From: Parachlorella kessleri
Taxonomy: Eukaryota > Chlorophyta > Trebouxiophyceae > Chlorellales > Chlorellaceae
Assembly (NCBI GenBank): GCA_001598975.1
Contig: BBXU01001029.1
Coordinates: 89,053-153,052, forward strand
Length of the DNA: 64,000 nt
Direction of reading: 5' to 3'
Of this stretch, positions 36,506 through 48,624 are shown piece after piece. The notes below the pieces were generated by a model. The model did not search any database and was not told where the DNA came from. It saw nothing but the letters and a program-made list of their open reading frames with translations. Both the position numbers and the translations under genes were made by a program. Numbering within the stretch: position 1 is the stretch's first letter; the number at the start of each line of letters is the position of its first letter.

Positions 36506-38332
36506 GCTCTCTTGGAAGACTTTGTCAACGATTGATTGTCAACGATACTGAAAGGAGAACAGCAATTGCACCCGCGCATCAAACTCATACTGCCTGCAAC
36601 TTGCCTGCTTGTTGCAGGATCATCTTCACAGCGTTTCCAATAGCTGTCTCACAACAAGGACTTTAGACTGGGCATAAAATGCATTAGAGCTCTTGTGTCC
36701 GATTGTGGGTGCATGAAGCTGTACGAGTCGTGCGAAGCAGGGGCGCAGGCGGAAAGAGAATGGGGCCACGCATTTGCAGCCACGCTTTCTATCTGTCATT
36801 CAGAATCACATGAACACCAGGTTATAAAGTCTACACATACGAGTGCAAGGGTGTACCAGAACAACATAGTCATGCTAAACCCTGTTTGTCGTTGGTAGCT
36901 GATCAGCTCATGGGGTGTTGGCTACCCAGAAAACCACGCAAAAACCAGCGTGCCTGCACCATGATTCGTGCTAATTCTCAAACGAAACACCTGGGGAGTG
37001 TCTAAAACGAATGGGGCTTAGCAAGTTGGGGGGAAAGAGACGAAAACCCGCAAGGCAAACCCTTTGAATAGGCTCCACTTCCACTTAGCCTCGGCTAGCT
37101 GTATTCCACAAGAAGTCCACAAGTGAGAAATGACACAACCTGGGGTAACCAACCCCTGGAGGGTGTGAAGCCTGTAGAGACAGATATACATGCACAGATC
37201 ACTGGCAGTCACTGGCAGGGGCGCCATGCAGTAACCCGAAGGTGAGGGAAGAAGGGATATTCAGTAGGAGTTTGAATCAGGCACAAACCAGGCCACGAGG
37301 CCTTCCTGTATCGCATCTATTAGGAAAGCAATTTTCAAGAGAGGGGACAGCAGTTAGCCCTCTTCTAACTCAAACATTGACAAGGCGTGGCTGCAGGGTT
37401 ACATGCAGAACACCAAAGAGCAACTTAAACCTGCCAACCCAAAATGCGTGGGGTAACACATCCTATGGTACCCATGCACCCATTTACAATGCAAAAATGG
37501 AACGCGCTACAAATCGGTGACAGGTCCTCCTTGTGCAACAGCTACTAAGTGGAAACAATACACAGGAGCCCCTGTAGGGCAATGACTGGTAGGCTCTCAT
37601 AAAGAATTTGAAAGAAGAATAACCCTGGGAAAAACCTGTCAGGGAACATTGAGGGTCCTTAACCTTCAGCAGTTGCAGCTTGTGCCAGGGCCTCGGGCAC
37701 TGAGTAAGCCTGAAACCCAGATGAAAATCAAAACACACGACAGCCAAGTCGCAGAGCAGATCGAGTGGCAATTTCTACCCACAACAAGTGTGTCAGATGC
37801 TACAGTTGGATGCGTCCAAGTGGTTTTTCGATCACGGGTTGTTGCTCCACATACGGCTACCTACTCTCTGGGATGCCTGGAGGTAAGCCTCATGCCCTAG
37901 ATGCTGCCAGTGACCGCACCTATCACCAACATTGTAAGTGCTCGCTACACGCACCAACAGCCTGCCGTGCGCATGCAGACCAACAGGATCGTTCCTACTG
38001 AAGAAGCATGAGGAAGCGTGACGGCCCCTTCACGCCATTGCAATTTAGCCAAATATGGGGCATAGTCCAACCAGCCAGTCCAAACGTCCTAAGACAGGGA
38101 ATAGAGCAAGTAGAAGAGAAAGTGGCACCTGTAATGCCATCTCGCAGGGCATCGCCTAAGAAGTTACCACCAACCGTAAAGATGGAGAGTGAGGTAAAAA
38201 GCTGTATACACATGCCCTTTTCCAATGCCTGATGCTTGAGTTTACTACACTTCGCTCCGTGCCAGACGCTGCTGCTGACGGAACCATTTACCACGCACAG
38301 GAACCCACCATGCACGTAGCCAGCACCCCCAC
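36506..38332. other. 1.8-kb intergenic region
   Basis: No gene with domain or splice support is seen. Bases above 36506 should be the promoter of the DUF1997 gene, and those below 38333 the 3' UTR of the PSR1-like gene. The sequence is AT-richer than the flanking exons. Confidence 0.5.
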
Positions 38333-41300
38333 TCACTCCAGGCTGCTCCAGTCACAGAGCAGAAGCCCGTCCAAAGCCTCTCCGTCCGACAGCAGGCCAT
38401 CCAGTAGGTCAACCACTGACTGCTGACTAGCACCCGGCCCTGCCGGCGCCCCTGCTGCTTCTGCTGCACCAGGTGGTACTGCCGCTGCTGCTGTGCCAGC
38501 AGTGGCTGGCAGAGGGTAGCCGGGGAGCCCTGACGACTCCAGCACAGCTACAGACGGGGCCTTCCCAGAGTCGCTGGGCTGGGCGACAGCAGCAGAGTCG
38601 TCTCCAGGAGACATCCCTGCGCCTAAAGGGCTGCCAGACCGCAAGCTAGCCAGGGTGCGGACGGGCACCTCTACCTCACAGGGAGCCGCGTTGGCGCCAG
38701 GGCATAGCAGGGCGCTGTGTCGTGTGGCAACGGCAGCAACGGGTGCCCCCTGGAGCTGTTCCAGTGCCTGTGGTGGCAGCAGCTGTCGCTCCGCTGCATG
38801 TACTCCCGCCAAGAAGGCGCTCGGACAGGAGGGATTCCAGGCTGCTGCCTCCGCCGCCGTTCCTGCTGCTGGTGCCAACGCCGCCGGGAGTGCAGCCCCC
38901 AGCGTGCACTGTTCTGAGTGGACTGGATCAGCAGGGAAGGGAAACAGCGCCGTAGGCAGGGGATACCCCTGTTGTTGACTGTAAGCTGCTGCACGGACGC
39001 TACCTGCCACTCCTGGGGCAAGCCCTGGAGGCAGTTCGCCTACACAACATCAACCGCCAGAGTTAACATGGCAATCCCAAAAGAGACAAGCATCATGCAC
39101 AACATTGGTGCTACCGTGACACAAAGCCCCCTGGTGACTAACCCCCACACAACAGCAGGTGGGCACAAGCAGACAGCACCAGGTCCTTCCGTCTAAGAGC
39201 AGGCAGCATCGGCAAGTTCAACATGCCTACTTCTCAACGTGCCTACTTCAGCACTAGAATGCCACAGTTTACAATCCCCACTTGCTGTGGCTTGCTCCTT
39301 GCCTCGCCTTGCGCCGCCCCCCGCAATCCCGCTCTGCCCCGACCAACCTGAGCAGCACGCATGCCCACGTCGGCAGCAGCAGCAGCATCGACACCAGCAG
39401 CGGCGGCTACTGGCGGGCCTTCACAGCCAAGTGGCAAGGATACCTCCTGCTGCTCACGTGGCAGGCTGAGGCTGTCCCTGAATGGTGAGAGCGGCGCCTG
39501 TGGGGACCCGCTGGCAGAAGCACAAAGTGGGAGGGAGGCAGCAGGGGTAGCAGGGGGTGTGAGGGAGGCCATGTTGCCACGCTTTGCGTGCCTTGCGCTG
39601 CGGCCCTGCTGGGTGGTGCCCCCATGCTCGCCGCTGGCAAGGTTGCTGCTGCTCAGTGACCGCTTGCTGCGGCGGCAGAGGCCCTTCTGCTGGTCTGTTG
39701 CTGCATCGGCCTTGGCCGCAGCTGTGTCACTGGCAGATGCATGCTCTGGCCCGAGCCCGGCTGCTGTGGCGGTGGCAGTGCCAGTAGTCCCCGTGCTGCT
39801 CGCCCGCATGCCATTGAATAGGCTCCGAATAGTTTCCTGTTGCGCCTGCAGCCGACTGGCCAGTTCGCGCTGAGCCTGCATGCAACATGCCCCCAGGCTT
39901 TCAGTGCTTGCCTTTGGTAACAAACATGCCCCTGTGTGAGCTTCCCATAACTTGTGACTCAACGCTGTGGCAGGCAGATGACCAACCAAATTGAGGAGCA
40001 GCATGGCATCAGCTGCACCGAAGCACGCCAAAGGCTTGTATCTCACAAGACAAAATCCATGCCTTCCCTACTGACAGAGTTCATCACCACCCCCACAGAC
40101 TGCCCGCAATGTACCCTTTCACCTTCTAGCAGATGCGCAGTCATGTGCCTCACCCCCATCTCCCTTCTGTGCTGTTGTTCCACCACCACTCTCTCTTTCG
40201 CATGCCGCCCCCCACCAACCAGCTGCCACTTATACGATACGCCCTTCCCTACCCAAGCAAGCCACCGGCAAAACCATGCACCACGCCCAAGACCTAAGCA
40301 CCGACCTGCAAGGCCTGCTGCAACTCCTGCTGCATCTCCAGCTGCCGGGCCAGGGCCTGTTGCAGCAATACCTTGCGGGACGTCTCTTGACCGTGGGGTT
40401 CCAAGGTACCGGCTGTGCCACCGCGTGCCTCTGGTGCCACTGTGAACATACCACTTGCCCCCTGCTCGGGTGCTGCTATGCTCTGAGTTGCTGCCAGGCT
40501 TGCTGGGTAGCTGGCACCGAGGAGGCCGGCAGATTTGCCTCCTGCCGCTGCCGGCGGACTTGCTGCCTTGTCTTGTACCGGCACAGGGGCGCCTGTCGCC
40601 GCCGGCGCGGCCAGCGGCACACCTGTCACACCGGCCTGGGCGTGGTGTGCCGGGGTGGCCTCTGCTACCTCCACCGAGAGTGCCCTGCGGGACGTACCCT
40701 CATCAAACTGCTCCGGGGTGCCTGCTTCCCACACCGTGCCGAGCCTGGTACCAGGTGGTGATGTCGCTGACAGCCGTCTGACAGAAGCAGCGCGTGGCTG
40801 TCCCTGCTCCAGCGCTTCCTGCCGCTCGGGCCCTAGTAGGCCGAGGCAAGCTGACGCCGGCAGCAGTGCTGGATCGACCCAGCCCTGACCATCTTCTTCC
40901 TGCTGGCTCCCCTCCCAGCTTGCACTCACGCCGCTGTCATTTGCACCTGCAGCAGAAATACAAACCGCTTGCCAACTAGCAGCATAGGCAAGGTCTCTGC
41001 TTGGTGGTCAAGGAGGTTAACAGCACCTCCAGTTGTGGCGGGTACCATGATCAAAGCCATGCATGTGGTGCCTATGTGTCTTTTCAGGCCCTGGCCGCAA
41101 AGTCTCCGATATCAGTAAGGTCAACCACCAAGTGATCGGTAACCTTTCCGCCAGCGACAGTCTACCTGCAACTTCACAGTGACAAAAGCGCAACACGCAT
41201 TTTTATCACCTTGGCCGTCCGTCTCTGTGGCGCCGGCGGCGTCCCACCTCCTGCGTCGGCGGCGGCGCCGCGGCTGGGCAGCAGGCTCCACCGGTCCTGC

Positions 41301-42346
41301 CGAGCCTTCCCGTAGGGCTGCCCGAAACTTTTGGAGGTGCGACTTGACATGATACAGTGTGAGACCTGCACCACTAGCTCAGAGACGTCACGAGCCAGCA
41401 ATAAGCAGGTCTCCTTGTCGCCCATGCGAGCAACTAATGGCAATGGCAATTCGTGGCATGCCACAACAACAGCAAAGGCCTTCTCTGGGGTGCTTGCATG
41501 ACTCCGCCTGACCTACAATACAGCGGAAGGTATTACCCCACCTCTCACCGCATTGCCATGCTACATAACCAAGTTGGTGCCTCGCCGCCGCCTTGACGCG
41601 AAGCTGCTCAGCACAGCGGCGCCTCTGTGCTCACCTTTTTCGCCCATGCGGCTGAGAATCTTCTTAGGTGTGGCAGCCAGCGGGCCCCCAAGCTCGTTGC
41701 ATGCTGCCAGGAACTTCTGGTGAAGCCCAAGAGTCCAGCGCAGCCGTGGAGCCTTGGCAAGCTGCTGCAGGCTGCTGCACAAGCTATGGTCCCCTGTGTG
41801 GCACAGGTGCAGCTGAGGCAAACGACTCATCCAGATGCGTACTAGTGCCGCATGGCAGCAGCATCAGAACCTCCGCTTCGCAAAAGTCTTGACATCAGCT
41901 GGAGCTGGTCAGCAAGTAAGCGAGGGTTCACTAACCATTTTTATAACGTAAGGTAGTTTTATGCCCCTAGGTAGCACCGCCTGAGTTTGCACCTTAAGAG
42001 CATCCTTGCGCGCCTCCACTTCTCTCTTGCGGCGCCGCAGCATACCTGCATCCTGGCTGGGGCCATCCTCTGTTTGCCAGAAGGCTACGCCGCTGTCCAC
42101 TTGCATCATCCATACTGGCAGGTCACTGCTAGCCCAATCCAGCTCGCCAAGAGGGCCAACCGCGCCGCTCCCCTGAAACAGGCAAGGAAGGTCGTCAATA
42201 GTGACCCAACGTCCATGGTACTGCCTTCATAGCAGCCAGACCTTCCTCGGACGCATGGTTTGCGTTAACGAGCTCGCTCAAATTGCTAGCACCTGTTGCA
42301 GGTCGGCTGGCGGCGGAAGGAGGGTCCCACAAGGAAGCTGAGCCAT
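38333..42346 (-). CDS. PSR1: PSR1/PHR1-like MYB-CC (GARP) transcription factor, about 791 aa
   Basis: Exons on the minus strand: 42346-42293, 42172-42046, 41793-41635, 41365-41210, 40946-40306, 39875-39344 and 39039-38333 (2376 bp in frame). Exon 3 encodes PRLRWTLGLHQKFLAACNEL and ATPKKILSRMG; exon 4 begins LTLYHVKSHLQKFR. Together they make the GARP MYB DNA-binding domain (about 75-128). The end of exon 5 (ALARQLEMQQELQQALQ) joins the start of exon 6 (AQRELASRLQAQQETIRSL) to give the MYB-CC coiled coil (about 360-400) that dimerises such factors. The rest is low-complexity Ala/Gly/Pro/Ser. In Chlamydomonas PSR1 and land-plant PHR1 this pair of domains controls phosphate-starvation genes; that role here follows from the family. 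The donor ending exon 6 is the least certain choice: position 39344 keeps frame, while the stronger-looking CAG at 39348 does not. An upstream coding exon is possible because the frame stays open before the ATG. Confidence 0.8.
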
Positions 42347-44319
42347 GGAAGGCCCCCCCAGACGAACAGACGACAGGGCGCCTCCTATAGCCGCACCCAA
42401 AGCCGTTTCAGTCGCTGCTTGAACCTAAAAGTTCCGTTAGACCTCCAGCTGACTCAGAACTAGCACACAGGCAATACCGGGCCCCTGCATGGCATGGCGA
42501 TACAGTCTGCAGGCTTCCCAGACCTCTTGTGGGTTCAGCTTAAAAAGAGATTTGCCGCTCAACGTAACACGACACATTGCAGGCTGCCCACCGACGCTGT
42601 TGCGAAGAGACCTCACCTGGCGCCAAGGTTTGGCATATTCCTTTTCTTTTGTTTCCTGGGTGCCTTCAGCCCTGGCCGGGTCGCTGTAATGTGGTGGAGC
42701 TCAAGGTGATGGCTGATGCACGATGGTTCGATGGTCCCCTCGCCAGCAGCGCTGCTTGGCAGCCTGCACATCGCCCGACCCGGAGGCATTGGACATCGCA
42801 GATTGAGGCCAGTAGCCGTCATTTACCCCTTAATCGCCTGGGGATGGAGTACAGCGCAGGCACAGCATGATGGGAGCTGGGAAGGAGCGCGCAAGTTGCA
42901 GGAGGGATCATGGAGCCATCTCGAACGGCTGTGGCGGTGACGCAAATGGGACTATTCAGGCTAACGGCCACCTAAAGCAGTGTAGGGCTTGGCGGCACGC
43001 AAGTGACTGCCCAAGGAGCCCAGTACTGCAGGAAATATCAGGACTGCAATGCCAGGACCATACCCACACCCAACACAGCATCTCAGTCGCACCTATAGTG
43101 GTGGGGGGAACAATGTGCCAGCTGCTGTGCATCACAACTCCTTGGCGCTGCCAGTGGCACTTGTGGGAGCTGAACTTTGCTTGGATGCCAAGGGCGAGGC
43201 AAGGGTTTTGGTAACGATGGCAGGTAGTGCGAACGGAGTGGAGCTAGGGTATAGCTGTACGGAGGGCTGGGCTGGATGCAGATGTGCTTTTGATGCACCT
43301 GGATGCAAGGTTTATGCAGTACTCTTGCATAATGAGCACAGGCTGGTTTCCCTGCCTCAAAACTCTTGTCATTACGCGCTGTGGCACACAGGGAATGCTG
43401 GCCAAGCATTTTGTGCATTGGTGCTAAGGAGAGTTCAAAGCAGGGGTGAGTAGAGGGTGAGAGCTGAGCCCTGCACGACACAGAGGTCGGCGGTGGAAGC
43501 TGACGGAAAAATGTGCTGGGCGTATCGTAAACCCTTAGCCAGCGACCTCTGAGTACAGAAAGAGCAAAGAAGAGGAGGTGGATTCGCTGGTTTGCTGTTT
43601 AGTGTGCCAAACACACCTCTGTAGCCTGGCCAGGCTACAGAGAACCTGGCCTGCGGTAGCTTCAAGTAGCGCATAACGACCCCTGTGGGTCCTTTTAGAT
43701 ACACTTTCCCGCGCCTTGCAGAGCCCAATACATTGGCTCCAGCCAAGCTCTGGCTAAAGCTGTAACTAACATGGGACCTGCTGGGTACACCACTCAAGGC
43801 GGGCGCTGTTGTTTTGAAGCATGTGGCAGCGCTTTAATCCTGGCATCTTAGCAATTACCCAGGACAGTGGCGTCTGCTTACATTGACAACCTGCTCTTTT
43901 GTTGCATCTGACTCACTCAATAGACAAGACCGGGCTCAAGCAACCTAGCTTGGGAACGTCTCAATCACTCCAGTTTCCGTGGTTGATGCCTGTGGTATAT
44001 CTCCAGCTCGCCTCGCACACTCTAACCTCGGAGTACAAGCGGGCCCGCTGCATGCTCCAACACCTGCGCGGACAAGGGTCTGGACTCTTGTGTCAGCTCG
44101 TAGGGTAACCTAGGTAAGCAGCGCTTGCGGTCAACACTTCCCTGTGAGCGACACTGTTGTCTTAGCAACACTGGTTCCAGTAGTGTTCGCACCGCCTGCC
44201 ACCATCAACAAACAAAACAAGAGCACAATTGCATAGAACCCTGTCTGCCCAGTATACCCGTACCTCCTCTTTGATCGCATTGCCTGCCACCATGAGTGAA
44301 ACATCCCGACACTTCACCC
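42347..44319. other. 2-kb intergenic region
   Basis: It should hold the promoter of the PSR1-like gene and the 3' UTR of EMC4. Open frames on both strands around 43050-43800 have no recognisable motif or matching splice sites. Confidence 0.5.
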
Positions 44320-45550
44320 TTAACTCAATTGGCCACTGCCTGACCCCTTTGACAATACAAAAGCCGACATGGGGGCCCTGCCTGCAGCGCAGCACATCAA
44401 CGCGACACACCTCCCGTGCACCTGCGGCGCCTGAATGGAAGAGACCCAGTCTGAGAGGTGCGTCGGGAGGAGCCCCATCTGATTGATCCGATAGCCCGCA
44501 AATGCCAGGCCAAGGCCGTTTATGGCACAGTATAGTAGCCGGGGCAAGAGGGTGTTGAGCTTGCCCTGAGGGTCGGGGGGAAAGGCTGCAAAGACAGCAG
44601 GCAGAGGAGTTACTACTCTAGGCAGTCCAGTTCGCAACCAGCAGTAGGGCTTGTTCCAGCACGCCCAGCGCGCCTGGGCAAGCAGGCTCCAAGCACCCTC
44701 CAAGCTGGCACCCAGCAGCGATGAAGAAGTCAGTTCTTGGCTGTGAACGCCAGCTGCCTACTATGAAAATTCTGCCGATGTAACCAGCACAGAACATAAT
44801 GCTGAAAGGGCCTCCTGGCCACAGCAATGCCATTCCGGACATCCTACGCAGTGAGATACAAAGCGCACTCTCCAGCCGGCCTGGCACTTTTCAACTCAAC
44901 AGAACCCTGCCCACCTTCGCCCGACTTAACGATCGCAGAGAGTGGCTGGTAGACCCCTGATAGTGTAGCCATGATCGAGAAGAGGTGCAACTGGCTGCCA
45001 CTCATCCACATCATGAAAGCCAGCATCAACATGTTCTTGAAAGGGGCGGTGGCCTTGCCAAACAGGGCCTGCAGGTGGTAGGAAAGGGTGTGGTCCCAGG
45101 AGGAAGACAGGCTCTGCGCGTTTGCAGGCCGCTCCTAGCATTTTCAGGTTGATGGACAGCGAGTAAATGTCCTTCAAAAGCTGTCCACCCAGCTGCAAGT
45201 TCCACACCCAACAGCAAAGCCAGGACCACAGTTGACCTGATGTCCTGGAACACCCCGTCCTTGAAGGACATTGAGATTCCTTACATTCTGTTTTGCCTCG
45301 TTGGTAAGGCCTTGCTTCTTGCTTGTCAGCGCGCCTTCCCCCTGCACAGCCCAAGCCCAGTGGCTAGCAAAGCCAGCGCAGCTTGAATGCTAGCAGATGC
45401 CTGCTTCCCTGCCCACTTGTGAGCACTCTTCGCCAGCATACTTGCCTGCTCCCTGGCAAGGGTTGCATCAAAACCAGGCGGGTCGGGAATGTGCTTACGA
45501 TCATGTGCACTGCTGTCCAGCTCAACACGCAGCTTCCTGAACTCAGCCAT
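44320..45550 (-). CDS. EMC4: ER membrane protein complex subunit 4, about 193 aa
   Basis: Four exons, 45550-45446, 45341-45285, 45068-44915 and 44585-44320, total 582 bp. The N-terminal IPDPPGF, the central APFKNMLMLAFMMWMSG with LHLFSIMATLSGVYQPLSAI, and the closing NQMGLLPTHLSDWVSS are signatures of EMC4 (TMEM85). The ER membrane protein complex inserts tail-anchored and multispanning proteins into the ER membrane. Intron 1 has a GC donor (CAG then GCAAGT); the alternative of reading through gives an Ala/Leu tail and a stop unlike the family. The C-terminus past LSDWVSS is longer than usual and may hold one more intron (a CAG/GTGCAC site). The gene lies head to head with PYM1. Confidence 0.85.
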
Positions 45551-45708
45551 TGTGTGTGGTAGATAAGTCAAGCGAAGTGAGCATGCATCAATCAACCAAG
45601 TTTTGTCATGCTTGCCATGCCGTGCCACCTGGCTTCAAGGGCACTCTATGTTCAGCAAGGCCCAGCTGATCTTTCACTAAATTTAATGGCCTCAGTTGTG
45701 TGCCAGCC
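45551..45708. promoter_or_regulatory. Bidirectional promoter region between EMC4 and PYM1
   Basis: Only 158 bp separate the two start codons, which point away from each other. Both 5' UTRs and both promoters must fit here, unless one gene has a distant leader exon. No TATA box is obvious. Confidence 0.6.
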
Positions 45709-46747
45709 ATGTCAGCAGCAGAGTATACCGTCAACGATATTGGGGAGCGGGTGATAGCAGCCAGCAAGAGGCCTGACGGTACTGTCAGGAAGGAGAGAAG
45801 AGTGAGGGCTGGCTATGTGCCTCAGGATGAGCAGCCAGTATACCAGTCACGAGGCACCCAGGTTGGTAGGGAGGCAGGCGTAGAGGCAGGCTAGTTCCTC
45901 AGTGTTTTATGCAAGGGAGGCTGTCAGCACGCATGTGCTTGTCTGCAGATGCGGCAGAACGTACCCAAGTGCCCTGGTCTGGCAGACGGTAAGCATACTG
46001 TCTTGTCAACAAGGTTTTGACTCCCTTGCGTGTCCGTGTTGCTGCTGTCGCCTGGAAGCTGTGGATACAGTATCCGTGCCAATCCATATGTTTTGCATAA
46101 TGTGCCACCGCAGATGATCCTGGACCTCCAAAGCCCAAGAGCAAGTCAGCCGCGAAGAATGAGAAGCGCAAGCAGAAGAAGCAGGAGGAGAAGGGGACAA
46201 TGGGAGCAACGGCCCCTGCAGGCAACAGCACTGCGCAGCAAACAGCTCAGGCACAGCAAGAAGCTGGGAATGGTGCAGCAATCTCCGGCCAAGTGGCGGA
46301 TGCATTGCAAGGCTTGAGCGTCCAAGACGGTGCGCATCAGCAGGATGCAGGTACCATGGTACACTCTGGAAGAGGTGGTTGTCTAGATTCCTGGACAGAT
46401 AGCGTGACACGTGGCACTGACAAGTTGGAGGCTGACATGGCAGGCGCACATCGCTTGCAAAGCGATTTGGGACCGCCTTGTTTGCAGTGCAAGTCACAGG
46501 CGTGAATGAACACCTTAGGCAGGCCACTGGTAGCCAAGCTGTTGAATTTGCCATTTGGTGTTGCAGGCCTTCAGACTTGTGGTTGCATGGGCCCCGCCCC
46601 GCAGGTGAAGCCCCTAGCATAGAGAAGCAGGTCCGGGCTCTTAGGAAAAAGATGCGCCAGGCGGAGCAGCTAGCTACCAAGAAGGCAGAGGGCAAGGAGC
46701 TGACAGCGGAAGAGGAGGCAAAGTTGACCAAGCTGGCCTCATGGTGA
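45709..46747 (+). CDS. PYM1: PYM (partner of Y14 and Mago), 190 aa
   Basis: Exons 45709-45861, 45949-45988, 46114-46350 and 46605-46747 total 573 bp. The N-terminus has [18 protein letters not shown] followed by [11 protein letters not shown], the Mago/Y14-binding motif of PYM (WIBG). The middle is Lys-rich ([17 protein letters not shown]) and then Gln/Ala-rich. The C-terminus ([16 protein letters not shown] to [13 protein letters not shown]) is the helical end of the family. PYM binds the exon-junction complex and the small ribosomal subunit and removes the complex from spliced mRNA during translation. The 40-bp second exon is short but needed for frame. The ATG at 45709 is the first in frame after upstream stops. 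Confidence 0.85.
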
Positions 46748-48624
46748 GTTGTCAGGCACCAGGCCTTTTGTGCCTAGCGTTACTTGAAACTGTGTGTTCT
46801 GGCCCTGCAGAATCCCCAGGTGTGCCTAGTACTGTTCCAGGGGAGGGTGGGGAACACCCCCCAAGAAGGGATGCGCACCAGCACATGTACCCGCTTCAGC
46901 CATGTGAGGGTGGTTGATTCTCAGCGGCTTGCACCAAATGTGGAGCAGTCCTGGTGGCCAGTGGGCTAGGCTAACTGAAAAGCTGCCTCGTTCCTACCAA
47001 GCAGGGAGGCTGAGGTTCGACAGCTGGAGGCTCAGCTTTAGCTTGGGACGCCCCAGTGGCTCTCAGCCCGATTGGTCAGGGACACGCCACCTGGTGGGTG
47101 TGCAAGGCTGCTGCTACCTGGGGTGCGCAAGGCGGCTGCAGCGTCAGCTTCCTGGCCGGCCAGACGGCCTGGAGTCTGCGAACCACTAGCACCCTTGCCC
47201 GTTACAGTGGCGTGGAGTGGAGAGGAGTGGGAATTGGAAATGGATAGCTGTGAGAGCTGTCACATGAAAAATGCTTAAAGGTTTGGTTGCTGCGCTGCTG
47301 CGGCGGTGAGCAACGCCAGTTGGCAGGGTGAGGCATTATGTTAGCTAGGCGAGCATGAAGGAGAGTGCATGGAATAGGTGCAGCTCTGACAGCAGACAGT
47401 CATGCCCACCTGTGTCACTTGTAGGGACATGGCCTTTTGGCGTGAGTCACCAAATGAGTTATAGGTTTACACGTAGCAGGTCCATGCCGAGGGGTTGTGG
47501 TGCTCTGCTTAGGGAACAGCATGTCCTTGTAACTGTCTGACAATACGAGGAACACGGATATCAACAACCACAGGAAAACAGCAAGCACCCGGACCGCCGG
47601 GGTTGCAACGAATTTCTTGCAGGGTTCGGCCACCCTGCCAAAGCGCAACCAGAATCAGCTTGCAGCCAACTGGCCCGAACGGCTTGAAGAGGAGAAACAC
47701 AGGGGGAAGGTGAAGAAGCCCTCCTCAAGAATGGCGAGCCCAGGCTTGGCGTCCTGGCAAGGGCGTCCATCTCCAATACATTTACAACCGCAGCAGGGCA
47801 GAGTTGTAGGTATCACACCAACGCTAGTACTAACAAGTGTGAAGTCAGCAACTGCTGGTGACCTCTTGAGAAGAACAGCAAAAGGCTGGGAGCAAGATTG
47901 TGATTCAGGACACAGTAAATGAAATCAACCCGTGGAGGGCAAGTCTTGCCAATTCAGAAGGGAACAAACGGGAAGGGTTACCATGTCAGCCAGCAGGCCA
48001 AGCCAGCCATGCGGCCATACAAGAACAATACAACCTGCTGACAAAACCTAACCAAGTGAGGCGAATGTCCTCAACTCACAGCAGCTTGGTGGCAAAACGC
48101 TGATGCCTACACAGCAGTGCATCACTCTTGACAACACAGCGCATGGAGAGCCACATACAGGTGGCAACATCCACAGGAGTAAGAGACCAGCGGAGCATAT
48201 ACTTGAGGGAAGAGACACTAAGCGACATTGGACACCGATGCTGACTCATACAATGACGTGCAAGCAGCAAACCCGAAAAACACTGGCATACATCATCAAC
48301 TAGTACCAACCACAAAAGAGCATAGTCATATTGGTCGAAGTCACTGCATCCCGCAGCTCTCATCCATTGCACAGTACGAGGCAGCCAGGAAAAGACCTCC
48401 TCCAATGCTACAGCTATGCTTGCCCCTAGTATCGCTCCATTTGCTGTGCATTAATGCCCCTTGCTCCTGACAGTTGTGGTGTGTATGCCAGGGTTAAGGA
48501 CCCAGCGCGTGACCAAAGAGGCCCACCTTAGGATCCCATGGCCTTGACACATGGCACCCTACCTCTGTATATGTACAGTCCAAGCGTCAGGCATTGCACC
48601 AAGTCCAAGCCTTCCAAATCTGGT
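46748..48624. other. 1.9-kb intergenic region
   Basis: No supported gene is seen. The left part should be the 3' UTR of PYM1, the right part that of the minus-strand gene ending at 48625. Short open frames lack motifs. Confidence 0.5.

Noticed and set aside
38008..38232. A + strand frame with FTPLQFSQ, slightly like a QLQ domain.
   Set aside because: The match covers only a few residues, no WRC domain follows, and no splice partner was found.
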